From a virus: DNA of 29,537 nt. The notes below the pieces were generated by a model. The model made no database searches. It saw only the letters and a program-made list of their open reading frames with translations, and had not been told where the DNA came from. The position numbers and the translations under genes were made by a program. Below, piece after piece: positions 7,599 through 17,164 of this stretch; positions within the stretch are counted from its first letter, which is position 1; each line of letters begins with the position of its first letter. The DNA is taken from positions 1-29,537 of IMG/VR virus record IMGVR_UViG_3300032265_001756; one strand, written 5' to 3'.

Positions 7599-9941
7599 AT
7601 GGCTGATCCAAATATAGACCCTAATAAATTAAAAATTTTAGAAGCCCAAAATAAATTACTACAGGCTCAATTAAAAATTTTGCAAGAGGGGTATGATCTA
7701 TCTTCATCTTATTATGAGAGTTTAAAAGAAATTTTTGGGATTAAAACTCGAATTACTCAAGTAGACAAAGACAATCTTGATATTAGTAAAAGAATTCATG
7801 AAACTATACGTGATCAACGATTAGGATTAACAGATATTGATAGTTTAGAAAAACAAATTCTTAAAAATAAAGATTTAATAAAAAAAGCAGCTCTTCAAGA
7901 ATTAGATTTATCAAAAAAATTATCAGATGGAGATGAAACTAGAATAAAATATGCTAAAAATAGATTAACATCAATAGGAAAAATTAGTAAAGAATTAGAA
8001 ATTGAATTATCTAAATCTAAAGAAGAACGAGAACAAAATAGTGGAGGTATTGCATTATTACAAAAACGATTAGCTATACAAGAAAAAGGACTTAAAACTG
8101 CAACGGAAAGTATGAGTAAAAATGCTCAAACTTTACTTTATCTCCAGTTACAAGTTAAAGTATTAGAAAAAATAAATGCTGAAGAAGAAAAAAGATTAGC
8201 AGCAGAAAAAGAAACAGAAAAAAAATTAGGAGCATTTGCAGGTATTTTAAAAGGTTTACAAAATATTCCAATATTAGGTCAACTTGTTAAATTTAATGAA
8301 GTATTAGACGCTGCAAAAGCAAATGTAAAAACAACAGGAAGTGGCATACAAGGTTTATTTGCAGGTTTAGGTAATCTTTCAAAACAAGCTTTATCAGGAT
8401 TAACTAATGGAGCTAACGTGATGTCTTTTATTATTTCTGCAATGATTAAAGGTTTCTTTTCATTAGATAAAGCACAAACTGAATTTCAGAATGAAACAGG
8501 TAAAACTATAAGTCATTTAGATACAATAAATACTTCACTAATTTCATCTTCAGACTATATTAAAACAGCATCAGCATTAAGTAAAGAATGGGGTGCAAAT
8601 GCTGACGCTATATTTTCAAAAGAAACATTACAAGAAGCAGCTGAATTAGTTAATCTTATGGGGTTAAGTAATGAAGAAGCAAGTAAATTAGCTTCATTAG
8701 CTAAAATGAGTAATGTTGAATTAAAACAGCAAGATGAAAATATTATTAGTCAAGTTGATAATTTTAATAAAGCTAATAAAACTGCATTTGATGGTAGAGC
8801 AATAATGCGAGATATAGGTAAAACATCATCAGCAATTTCAGTTAATTTAGGAGGAAATGCCAAAAAAATTGCAGAAGCAAATTTAGAAGCAAGAAAATTA
8901 GGTTTAAGTTTAAGTCAAATAGATCAAATAGCAGAATCATTACTTAATTTTGAATCATCAATTTCAAACGAATTAGAAGCAGAATTATTATCGGGAAAAT
9001 CGCTAAATTTTGAGAAAGCTCGTTTATTCGCACTAAATAATGATATTGAAGGATTAACTAAAGAAATCGCACAAAATGAGGGTATTACGTCCGGTTTTAT
9101 TAATGGAAATCGTTTAACGCAAGATGCTATAGCTAAATCAATAGGTTTACAAAGAGAAGATTTAGCAAAAATGATTATAAATCAAAAAACTACATTAGGT
9201 TTAACTGATGAACAAGTACAAAAGGCATCTGGATTAAGTGAAAAAGATTTTAAAAGACTAAGTGTACAAGACAGTCTTAATAAATCAATAGAAAAAATGG
9301 GTGAAGCATTAGCTGGTCCAGTAGAACTTCTTGCTCAAATGGCAAATCATGCTTGGTTAATGAAAACAATATTTGTAGCAATAGGAGCAATAATAGCTGG
9401 TAGAATAGTAGCTGGTTTAGCAGCATCTGTAGTTAGTTTATACGCATCTGTAGCTGCTCAAAAAGCTTATGGAAGAGCATTAAATGAAAATCTAACAAAA
9501 GAAGTAGCACTAGACGCTGCAAAAGTAGCAGGAGCAGAAGCAACTACACTTGGAGCAGCAACTCCTTTTATAATAGGAGGAATAGCTGCTGTATTAGCGG
9601 CTCTTGCTGGAGCTGCAATGATGGTTGGAGATGTACATTCACCTGCAAAAGGTAAAACTATAGTTTCTACTAAAGAAGGAGGATTATTTAAACTTAGTGA
9701 TAATGATGATTTTATGGCTGCTCCAGGTTTATCTCAACGTTTATCTTCTAAATCTTCATCAACTATAGTAAATGATAATTCTAAAATGATAAGTACTATG
9801 GAAGAACACAATAAACTTTTAAAAGAAGGTAATGAAATATCAAAAGCTACTTATAAAAAAATGCCACAAGAATTTGCTTTACATTTAGAAACAGCTAAAT
9901 TTGGCACTGCTATTAATACAACATCATATAAAACTAAATAA
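7599..9941 (+). CDS. Tail length tape measure protein
   Basis: 780 residues. The first 210 residues are almost entirely charged alpha-helix with heptad-like spacing (coiled coil), including AEEEKRLAAEKETEKKL. A Gly/Ala-rich part follows. Two hydrophobic segments lie near residues 585-620 (TIFVAIGAIIAGRIVAGLAA) and 650-680 (FIIGGIAAVLAALAGAAMM). The C-terminal GDVHSPAKGKTIVSTKEGG and a following NDDFMAAPG motif recur, to my knowledge, in tape measures of related phages. The protein sets tail length and may reach the inner membrane on ejection. T4 gp29 is shorter (590 aa), so a longer tail is plausible. Confidence 0.85.
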   Translation: MADPNIDPNKLKILEAQNKLLQAQLKILQEGYDLSSSYYESLKEIFGIKTRITQVDKDNLDISKRIHETIRDQRLGLTDIDSLEKQILKNKDLIKKAALQELDLSKKLSDGDETRIKYAKNRLTSIGKISKELEIELSKSKEEREQNSGGIALLQKRLAIQEKGLKTATESMSKNAQTLLYLQLQVKVLEKINAEEEKRLAAEKETEKKLGAFAGILKGLQNIPILGQLVKFNEVLDAAKANVKTTGSGIQGLFAGLGNLSKQALSGLTNGANVMSFIISAMIKGFFSLDKAQTEFQNETGKTISHLDTINTSLISSSDYIKTASALSKEWGANADAIFSKETLQEAAELVNLMGLSNEEASKLASLAKMSNVELKQQDENIISQVDNFNKANKTAFDGRAIMRDIGKTSSAISVNLGGNAKKIAEANLEARKLGLSLSQIDQIAESLLNFESSISNELEAELLSGKSLNFEKARLFALNNDIEGLTKEIAQNEGITSGFINGNRLTQDAIAKSIGLQREDLAKMIINQKTTLGLTDEQVQKASGLSEKDFKRLSVQDSLNKSIEKMGEALAGPVELLAQMANHAWLMKTIFVAIGAIIAGRIVAGLAASVVSLYASVAAQKAYGRALNENLTKEVALDAAKVAGAEATTLGAATPFIIGGIAAVLAALAGAAMMVGDVHSPAKGKTIVSTKEGGLFKLSDNDDFMAAPGLSQRLSSKSSSTIVNDNSKMISTMEEHNKLLKEGNEISKATYKKMPQEFALHLETAKFGTAINTTSYKTK

Positions 9942-9956
9942 ATTTCAAAATATTAA

Positions 9957-9969
9957 TATTTATAATAAA
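9957..9969 (+). promoter_or_regulatory. Late-type box upstream of the baseplate gene cluster
   Basis: TATTTATAATAAA begins 21 bases before the ATG at 9978. No comparable box occurs between 9978 and 15841, so this one may drive the whole baseplate block. Confidence 0.55.
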
Positions 9970-9977
9970 AAATAATC

Positions 9978-10265
9978 ATGGATATTTTAACAAAATTAAC
10001 AATAGCAGGATCAACTTTAAGTAAATATAATGGAAGTAATGTTCCTACAAATACTTTAGCTACTAAATTGTCTGATTTACATGCTGATGCAACCGGAGCA
10101 CCTGGTTATTCATTAAATGGTGCTTATGTTGGAACTGTAAATCCACAATATGCTGCTTATGATGATGGAGCAGTAAATGTTTTACCTCAACCATCACAAC
10201 TAGATTTAAATGGAGCTCAACCCGCACCTTATTCACAAACAGGACCTGTAGGAGGTCATTATTAA
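9978..10265 (+). CDS. Small structural protein of the baseplate cluster
   Basis: 95 residues, beginning MDILTKLTIAGSTLSKYNG and ending in a Pro/Gly-rich tail (PYSQTGPVGGHY). The C-terminal half contains YDDGAVNVLPQPSQLDLNG, a motif I associate with small tail proteins of similar phages. No membrane or signal sequence. It is followed one base later by the 592-aa baseplate gene, so the two are translationally close and probably assemble together. Precise function unknown. Confidence 0.65.
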   Translation: MDILTKLTIAGSTLSKYNGSNVPTNTLATKLSDLHADATGAPGYSLNGAYVGTVNPQYAAYDDGAVNVLPQPSQLDLNGAQPAPYSQTGPVGGHY

Positions 10266-10266
10266 A

Positions 10267-12045
10267 ATGAGTTTAATAGACTTAAAAACCAATTTAAAAA
10301 GTCTTAAATTTGGTAATGATAAATTTGGCTACGGTTCAAGTAATCAACCATACATCCAAACACCAATACCAGATGGAGATTTACCTGTTAATTATTCTGA
10401 TTTTTTACTTAGACAAGGTGCTGTTAGTGATAGTATCATTGATTTAAAAAGAATAGGAAAATGGTTTGCTTCAGCAGATGGAATACAATTTGTAGCTAAA
10501 CAAGAATTATTATCTAGAATAGCTGTAAAAACTCAAGCAAGTACAGGTATTTTAAATGATGGAATCTACAGTCCATTAAATACATTAGCAGAAGTAGGAG
10601 TTGTAGCTACAGGTGTACATTTATATAAACAAGGATTAAACCCAGCAGATGTAAATACTTACGAAGAACAACAAAGTGAAGATATAAAAAAAGAAGAAGT
10701 AAATTATAATAGATTAGTAGGGTTATATAAAAAGAAAATAGGAGGAGATCCTAGTATAAGTGGATTTTTAGAACATAACAGTATAGCTCCTGATGATGTA
10801 AATATTATACAATATAATGGAGGTCCAGGTTCAGATTTAGGAATTGGAAATACTAATATAAGATTTGCTACAGATAATGTTGGAGCACCTTTACGCACAA
10901 ATAAAAAACAAAAAGAAACGTGGGGTAGTGAAGATATTGAAAAGGCAGAACCTATTCAATTTAATCCTATTTCTATTAATAATGATGGTATTACTGATTT
11001 TAGAACTATTTTAAAAAATCAAATAAAATCATTACCATATTCAGGTAGTGAAGCTAAAAATATTGAAACAAGAATAAATTTAGGTGATCCTGGAGCTAAA
11101 AATAATGGGAATGTAGTTAGTTATGTAAATGGTGTTACAACAGATATAAGTTCATCTGCTTATGGAGCAGCATCTGAATTTTCATATGATAAAATAAATG
11201 CTTTACCATTATATAAATCAAACGTTGTAAATGGAGGAGCAAACGCTTCTATTACAAATGACTTAGTCCAATTTAGAATTGCAGCTATTGATGGTGTAGA
11301 TCCAAATCAAAAAATATTTATGCATTTTAGAGCATTTTTAACATCAATTTCAGATGCTTATAGTGCTGATTGGAATTCAATTCAATATATTGGAAGAGGT
11401 GAAAAATTTTATACATATGAAGGATTTGATAGAAAAGTAAGTTTTGGATTTACAGTAGCAGCTCAATCTAAAGCAGAATTAATGCCTATGTATCGTAAAT
11501 TAAATTTTTTAGCATCAAATTTAGCACCTGATTATACTGGAAATGGTTATATGAAAGGACCTTTAATGCAGTTAAGTATTGGTGGTTATTTTTACGAACA
11601 ACCTGGATTTATAACTAGTTTAAATTATGATATTAGTGAAGAAAGTACTTGGGAAATTGGTGTAAGTGATAAACAAAATAGTTCACAAATTATAAAGTGG
11701 TCAGATTCAACTGTTAAAGAATTACCCCATATGATTAAAGTTACTATTAATTTTACTCCAATTCATACATTTAGACCTGAAAAAGTTGATTTTGGTGATA
11801 ATATTAATAAAATGCCATTAAATGATAGACCAGTTAATACTGATGAAACAATAGGAAATTATCCTTTAACTAGATTTATTGCTTTAGCAAACGGTAAGGG
11901 TGAGGGTGATTCTAATTATCAACATATAGAAAGTGGAACACCATCTAATAAAGAAACACCAAAGACTTTACCAACAATTCATATTTCTGCTCAACCAAAT
12001 ATATATATTGGTGAACCTAATTCTAATCTACAATCAACTGCTTAA
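10267..12045 (+). CDS. Baseplate / tail-tube-initiation type structural protein
   Basis: 592 residues. The C-terminal third has KVSFGFTVAAQSKAELMPMY, then LNFLASNLAPDYTGNGYM and LSIGGYFYEQPGFITSLNYD. This layout of beta strands and an EL..LY..LN helix resembles tube-like baseplate proteins (gp48/gp54 type) that nucleate the tail tube. The middle is polar and poorly conserved in appearance. Its neighbours (small structural protein, gp53-like wedge protein, hub) are all baseplate components. I cannot place it confidently as gp48 or gp54. Confidence 0.6.
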   Translation: MSLIDLKTNLKSLKFGNDKFGYGSSNQPYIQTPIPDGDLPVNYSDFLLRQGAVSDSIIDLKRIGKWFASADGIQFVAKQELLSRIAVKTQASTGILNDGIYSPLNTLAEVGVVATGVHLYKQGLNPADVNTYEEQQSEDIKKEEVNYNRLVGLYKKKIGGDPSISGFLEHNSIAPDDVNIIQYNGGPGSDLGIGNTNIRFATDNVGAPLRTNKKQKETWGSEDIEKAEPIQFNPISINNDGITDFRTILKNQIKSLPYSGSEAKNIETRINLGDPGAKNNGNVVSYVNGVTTDISSSAYGAASEFSYDKINALPLYKSNVVNGGANASITNDLVQFRIAAIDGVDPNQKIFMHFRAFLTSISDAYSADWNSIQYIGRGEKFYTYEGFDRKVSFGFTVAAQSKAELMPMYRKLNFLASNLAPDYTGNGYMKGPLMQLSIGGYFYEQPGFITSLNYDISEESTWEIGVSDKQNSSQIIKWSDSTVKELPHMIKVTINFTPIHTFRPEKVDFGDNINKMPLNDRPVNTDETIGNYPLTRFIALANGKGEGDSNYQHIESGTPSNKETPKTLPTIHISAQPNIYIGEPNSNLQSTA

Positions 12046-12050
12046 ATATA

Positions 12051-12374
12051 ATGAATCGTTATTCTAGAATACCTAATACAACATTAAATAAAAAGAAAGC
12101 GTATATTACAGTTCGTTATCCCGAAGTACCTTTAGATTTTAACGATATTTATGTAAGTACAGTTAAAGGAGATAGATTTGATTTGTTAGCTAACCAATAT
12201 TATAATGATAGTTCATTATGGTGGGTAATTTCAATAGCAAATACAGGTATAGCAGGCACATTAAGTCCATCAGATTTACCTCAAGATTCATTAATTATTC
12301 CTGAAGGAATTCAAATAAGAATCCCAAATAATCCTAATGCTGTTATAAATAGTTTTAACTTGTTAAATTCATAA
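12051..12374 (+). CDS. gp53-like baseplate wedge protein with LysM-like fold
   Basis: 107 residues. TVKGDRFDLLANQYYNDSSLWWVISIAN followed by DLPQDSLIIPEGIQIRIP follows the LysM-like layout seen in T4 gp53-type proteins (a D-R-x-D-L-I-A...Y-Y...L-W-W signature, then a P-G-x-x-I-x-I-P strand). It would join wedges or the hub in the baseplate. It starts five bases after the preceding stop and ends one base before the hub gene, so it belongs to the same transcription unit. Confidence 0.75.
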   Translation: MNRYSRIPNTTLNKKKAYITVRYPEVPLDFNDIYVSTVKGDRFDLLANQYYNDSSLWWVISIANTGIAGTLSPSDLPQDSLIIPEGIQIRIPNNPNAVINSFNLLNS

Positions 12375-12375
12375 A

Positions 12376-15267
12376 ATGGCAAATTTAATTGCAGGTACTC
12401 CATCTATTATTGGCGAACAATTTCCTGATTTTGTTGTTGATCAAATAAATCAAAGACAAAAAATTTACGGAACCTCAATTAGGAATAATTCTCAATTAGC
12501 ATACTTAAATTCTAAAACTGCTTGGTGTTCTTTAGCTTCATCTGTAGATATAAAAAATACAGATCGTTTTAAAGGAACACCTTTAGAAAATATTGAATCT
12601 GAAATAACTGAAAATAAATTAGCTAGTAAAGTAATATTACATGCTGGTACTGCAAGATTACAAGATTCAGAATCTAATAACCTTTATGTTAAAGCAGGTA
12701 TATCTAATGATGGAAGTATATTAAATAACAATGCATATGGTTTTGGTGGGTTAGAATTTGGTCAAGTACCAATGCCTGGTATAGTTTCTGCTAATTTTAG
12801 ATCTGAAAATAGAGGTTCATTAAGAACAGGAGAAATACATATAAAAGCTTATAATAGAGCTCAATTTGAAATGATTGATACTTTATTTTTAAGATTAGGT
12901 TATACTGTATTATTTGAATTTGGGTGGAGTAACTATTATGATAATAAGGGAACATACCAAGATGATAGATTTAATTTATATAACGAATTTATTAATTCAG
13001 ATAAAATTAAAAGTAATACAGATATAGATCAATATTATTTTTTAGATAGAATTAAAACTATCAGAGAAGAAACTAATGGTAATTATGATGCTATGTTAGC
13101 TAAAGTAAAAAATTTTAATTGGTCATTTAATAAAGATGGTTCTTATGATATTACTTTAAGCGTTGTAAGTATTGGTGATATAATTGAATCTTTACAAGTA
13201 AATATAGTAGATCCTAAAATTAAAGAAACTGAAATTTTATCTACACCACTACAACCTTCAACTAATAACAATATATTTAGTTCTATAACAAATTGGGTTA
13301 TAAATATTTTTACTAAAGAACAAACTTCTGAAGAAAAGAAAAGAACAAGACAAGATTTATTAAATGGTGATGAAACTGATGTTGGAACATTATTTGAAGC
13401 TTTTAAATATACTTCAACTATAGCATATGTTTTGTATACTTGGTATAACAGACTTAATAAACCTGAATCTAATTTGCAACAGCAAGAATTTCAGATTATG
13501 CCTGTAAATAATAAAAATGAATTTTATATTACATTTGGTGCTTTTTGTGAGTTAATTAAACAATATGTTTTTATAACAAATGAAAAAAATACTTCTAGTT
13601 TAAATATTGCTAACAGTTATGTTTATTATAATAGCATATCAGGATTTTCAAAAACACAAGGAACAAAAATATACACACATCCTGATCAAACAAGTTGTGA
13701 TCTTAGAATTTGTGCTTTAAATAAAATATTTAATATAGATAGAGGACATGGAAAAAGTGAATCATGTTCTAATTTACCATTAGGATATTTATTTACCGAA
13801 TGTGAAAGTGGTGATGTGAATGTTGGAGATTTAATGAAAATATATTTAAATTTTAGATTTATTTTAAGAACATTAGAGTCTATAAAGGATGAAAATGGTG
13901 CTGTTAATTTAATTGATTTTTTAACTAATATATGTAATGGCATTAATAATGCTTTAGGAAATATAAATAAAATTAGTCCTATTTATGATCATGATACTAA
14001 TACTATTTCATTTGTAGATGAAACACCTTTAGAAAGAGATTGGATTAAAAATCCTGCTAAAGCTAAATTTGAATTATATGGGTATAATTTAACAGATAAT
14101 ATGGCAGGATTTATACAAGATTTTACATTAAAAACAGAACTTACACCAGCTATGTCTACTGCTATTTCTGTAGGTGCTCAAGCAAATGCTCAACCTGTAG
14201 GAGAAAGCCAAACATCATTTACTAAATGGAATGCTGGATTAATAGATAGAATATGGAAAGAAAAAAATGGACCTGCAGCTTTTAATAATAAAATAACGCC
14301 TGAAGCTCAAGCAAAAGCTGATGAAATTACTAAACAAAGTACAGAAAATTTATTACAATTATATAATAATTTTTTAATTAGTACAACAAGTGTAAAAAGT
14401 AGTATAGGGGTTGGTGAAATACATTGGAATGTTGATGATTTTGAATCATATCCTACTATTATGAAATCTGTAATTGGATACCACAATTCAACTTGGGCAA
14501 GTTCAAATAATAGTAGTGGTAGCAGTTCATCAGATGTTATTGGGTTTATACCTATTAATTTATCATTAACTATGGAAGGATTATCTGGTATGAAAATTTA
14601 TCAAAGATTTAATGTTGATACTAAATTCTTACCTTCAAAATATACAGATACATTAGAATTTGTTGTGAAAGGTATTAGTCATGAAATTGTAAATAATAAA
14701 TGGGCTACAAAAATTGAAACATTTATGGTACCTAAAGTAGTAACAAATCCTACTAGTTCATTATTTACTTTACCTGCATCTAGTATAAATGATGTAATTT
14801 TATCAGGTTTACCTATAGAAAACGGATATTATACAAATGCAGATAACAATCCATTTAATATACGTCCTTCTACTGATAGATGGTTAGGCGCAACAGGTAT
14901 AAAATATGCACAAAACGGTAATGGGGGGTTTGTAACATTTGATACATTATATAATGGTGTTAGAGCAGGAATGCTAAATTTAAAATCATATTTATCTAAA
15001 GGTAATAATACAATATCTACTATAATTAACACATATGCTCCACCAAAAGATAAAAATAACACATCAAAATATATTGAACACGTAACTACATACATTCAAA
15101 AGAATGGATTCCCTAACTTTAATCCATATATTAACATTATAAGCGTTCAAAATGAAAAATTATTTAAAACATTATGTAAAGCTATTATAACAGAAGAACG
15201 AGAAAATATACCAGGTGCTTTAGAATTAGTAGATAGTTTTGATTTAAAAACATTAAAATCACAATAA
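12376..15267 (+). CDS. Baseplate hub protein with C-terminal cell-wall lytic domain
   Basis: 963 residues. The N-terminal 280 residues (FPDFVVDQINQRQKIYG; SANFRSENRGSLRTGEIHI; YTVLFEFGWSNYYDNKGTY; WSFNKDGSYDITLSVVSIGD) resemble gp27-type hub domains. A second hub-like part follows (to about 800), including MEGLSGMKIYQRFNVDTKFLP and a strand before KVVTNP. At residues 822-925 there is a separate domain starting NNPFNIRPSTDRWLG, with FVTFDTLYNGVRAGMLNLKSYL and INTYAPPKDKNNTSKYIEHV. This matches the structural-lytic (phage P5-like transglycosylase) pattern NPxNIR...GxxAxxxxLxxY...WAPPxxN as I know it. It would locally open peptidoglycan, the role of the gp5 lysozyme in T4. The catalytic residue cannot be assigned by eye. 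Confidence 0.8.
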   Translation: MANLIAGTPSIIGEQFPDFVVDQINQRQKIYGTSIRNNSQLAYLNSKTAWCSLASSVDIKNTDRFKGTPLENIESEITENKLASKVILHAGTARLQDSESNNLYVKAGISNDGSILNNNAYGFGGLEFGQVPMPGIVSANFRSENRGSLRTGEIHIKAYNRAQFEMIDTLFLRLGYTVLFEFGWSNYYDNKGTYQDDRFNLYNEFINSDKIKSNTDIDQYYFLDRIKTIREETNGNYDAMLAKVKNFNWSFNKDGSYDITLSVVSIGDIIESLQVNIVDPKIKETEILSTPLQPSTNNNIFSSITNWVINIFTKEQTSEEKKRTRQDLLNGDETDVGTLFEAFKYTSTIAYVLYTWYNRLNKPESNLQQQEFQIMPVNNKNEFYITFGAFCELIKQYVFITNEKNTSSLNIANSYVYYNSISGFSKTQGTKIYTHPDQTSCDLRICALNKIFNIDRGHGKSESCSNLPLGYLFTECESGDVNVGDLMKIYLNFRFILRTLESIKDENGAVNLIDFLTNICNGINNALGNINKISPIYDHDTNTISFVDETPLERDWIKNPAKAKFELYGYNLTDNMAGFIQDFTLKTELTPAMSTAISVGAQANAQPVGESQTSFTKWNAGLIDRIWKEKNGPAAFNNKITPEAQAKADEITKQSTENLLQLYNNFLISTTSVKSSIGVGEIHWNVDDFESYPTIMKSVIGYHNSTWASSNNSSGSSSSDVIGFIPINLSLTMEGLSGMKIYQRFNVDTKFLPSKYTDTLEFVVKGISHEIVNNKWATKIETFMVPKVVTNPTSSLFTLPASSINDVILSGLPIENGYYTNADNNPFNIRPSTDRWLGATGIKYAQNGNGGFVTFDTLYNGVRAGMLNLKSYLSKGNNTISTIINTYAPPKDKNNTSKYIEHVTTYIQKNGFPNFNPYINIISVQNEKLFKTLCKAIITEERENIPGALELVDSFDLKTLKSQ

Positions 15268-15268
15268 T

Positions 15269-15841
15269 ATGTACTATCCATTATCGCAAATAAAAACAAA
15301 TTTACATACAAATGGTGAAGAATTAATGTATATTTCTAATAATAAACCATATGTTGGTTATTACTGGAAAACATCTAAAGGAGAATATTTTACTGGAAAA
15401 ACACCTCAAGATTTACCTTCACAACCTTTAACTAAATTAATACAACAACAAAGTTCAAACTCAGCATCAACTACTATAACACTTAATTCAACATATAGTA
15501 AACTTAAATCTAATAATGATTATACAATAATACAATATTATCCAACGCAACCTACTTTACAAGACTATAACATAGGAGAATTTGTAAGATATTTTTGTAA
15601 AAAAACTAATGAATTAAAATATACTGAAATAGATAAAAATACATACACTAGTTTAGTTAATAAAGATGGACAGTATGATTATAATATGTATTTACCTTTT
15701 TATATTCATTGGCAATTAACAGGTAATGAGCAAGATGTATATAATATAAACCAAAACACAGTTAGTTTAACTATGCAACGACAAAATTTATATCAATTTG
15801 ATGATTATTTAAAAAAAGATTTTTTAAAGTTTTTCAAATGA
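15269..15841 (+). CDS. Conserved virion-type protein after the hub gene
   Basis: 190 residues. The N-terminal YYPLSQIKTNLHTNGEELMY, then KPYVGYYWKTSKGEYFTGKTP, forms a module I have seen in tail or baseplate regions of marine phage genomes, but without an assigned function. A TxNTxSLTM-like segment and a basic C-terminus (KKDFLKFFK) follow. No signal peptide. It starts one base after the hub stop and closes the late tail block; the next gene has an early-type promoter. Structural role is inferred from position. Confidence 0.6.
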   Translation: MYYPLSQIKTNLHTNGEELMYISNNKPYVGYYWKTSKGEYFTGKTPQDLPSQPLTKLIQQQSSNSASTTITLNSTYSKLKSNNDYTIIQYYPTQPTLQDYNIGEFVRYFCKKTNELKYTEIDKNTYTSLVNKDGQYDYNMYLPFYIHWQLTGNEQDVYNINQNTVSLTMQRQNLYQFDDYLKKDFLKFFK

Positions 15842-15843
15842 AA

Positions 15844-15877
15844 TTTGGCTTCCCAAAATTTTTTTATTAACTTCTAA
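15844..15877 (+). promoter_or_regulatory. Early-type Bacteroidota-like promoter before polymerase gene
   Basis: TTTGGC at 15844-15849 is separated from TAACTTCT (15868-15875) by 20 bases counted from the end of TTTG. It is the most divergent of four copies but keeps the TTTGGCTT start, the T-tract and the spacing. The ATG lies 25 bases after the start of the -7 box. Confidence 0.55.
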
Positions 15878-15892
15878 ATAAATTAAGAGGTT

Positions 15893-17164
15893 ATGTCATT
15901 TTGGTTAATTGAAACAGAAGAGCAATTAGAGCAATTTAAAAAGAAAAATTACACAGAAATATTTATTGAACCAATTTATTATAATGATCGTTATCATAGT
16001 ATTTTAAATGAAGTTTGTGCAATTTATGTACGCCCTATTTCCCATAAAAAAGGTTATATTTTAAATATTAACCATACAGATGGTTTACATTTAGATAAAA
16101 ATTTAATAAAACAGTTTTTAAAAGATAAAACTATTTATTTACGGGATAAAAAATCTATACTATATCATTTTTCGATAAAACACGCTATTGATATCTCATT
16201 CAATACACCAGAATATACTGAACATACAACTAATTCTCATTTATTTTATTATTATAAATTCTCAGAAAAACATGATGTTAATAATTTAATACCTATAGTT
16301 AAACATTATGAAAAATGTGAACAATTATTTTTAATTTTAGAAAAATATTTTACTAAAGAAGTAAATACTTTTTTTAATGAAAAAGCAACACTTGCATTTC
16401 TAGGTATAGAAAAAAACGGTATTAAAATTAATACTGAGATACTTCAAAAATATTTTGAACCTACAAACGAAAGTTATTCTATTCAGAATAATATTATTTA
16501 CACTAAGTATAACTTATACACAACAACTAGAAGACCTTCTAACACATTTAATAATATTAATTTTGCAGCTCTTAAAAAAGATAATAAATGTAGAGAAGCA
16601 TTTATTCCTCAAAATGATGAATTTATAGAAATTGATATAAGCGCATATCACCCAACATTAGCAGGGCAACTTGTTAATTATAATTTTGGGGAATTTACAC
16701 CTTATCAATGGTTTGCCGAATCAGCTAATTTAAAATTAGAAGACGCTAAAATTTTAATGTTTAAGCAATTATATGGCGGAATATATGAAGAATATCAACA
16801 TTTAGATTTTTTTATTAAAATTAAAGAATATATTGATAACTTATGGAATAAATTTAATAGTGATGGATTTATTGAATGTCCAATTTCAAAATATAAATTT
16901 GAAAAAGCATTATTACCAGATATGAATCCACAAAAATTATTTAATTACTTATTACAATGTTTAGAAACATCTAATAATATTAATATTATATGGAATATAA
17001 TTAAAATTTTAAGAGGAAAAAACACAAAAATTATATTATACACTTATGACAGTTTTACATTTGATGTAGATAATGATGAGTTAGTAATAGATGAAATAAA
17101 ACAAATATTTACACAAATGAATTTAAAAATTAAAACAAAACATGGTCGAAATTTTACATTCTAA
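15893..17164 (+). CDS. Short family-A (Pol I-like) DNA polymerase
   Basis: 423 residues, about half the size of Pol I. Motif A is IEIDISAYHPTLAGQL with D248. A preceding TTRRPSNTFNNINF (211-224) corresponds to the TGR..S..PNLQNIP segment. Motif B is AKILMFKQLYGG (285-296), a shortened O-helix. Motif C is ILYTYDSFTFD with D386, replacing the usual VHDE. The first 130 residues look like a remnant 3'-5' exonuclease fold (IETEEQLEQF; IFIEPIYYND), but the expected DxE and later Asp residues are not seen, so proofreading is probably absent. It would replicate the genome with the nearby SSB, helicase and FEN. T4 itself uses a family-B enzyme. A repair or accessory role, with a second polymerase outside the window, is possible. 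Confidence 0.75.
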   Translation: MSFWLIETEEQLEQFKKKNYTEIFIEPIYYNDRYHSILNEVCAIYVRPISHKKGYILNINHTDGLHLDKNLIKQFLKDKTIYLRDKKSILYHFSIKHAIDISFNTPEYTEHTTNSHLFYYYKFSEKHDVNNLIPIVKHYEKCEQLFLILEKYFTKEVNTFFNEKATLAFLGIEKNGIKINTEILQKYFEPTNESYSIQNNIIYTKYNLYTTTRRPSNTFNNINFAALKKDNKCREAFIPQNDEFIEIDISAYHPTLAGQLVNYNFGEFTPYQWFAESANLKLEDAKILMFKQLYGGIYEEYQHLDFFIKIKEYIDNLWNKFNSDGFIECPISKYKFEKALLPDMNPQKLFNYLLQCLETSNNINIIWNIIKILRGKNTKIILYTYDSFTFDVDNDELVIDEIKQIFTQMNLKIKTKHGRNFTF

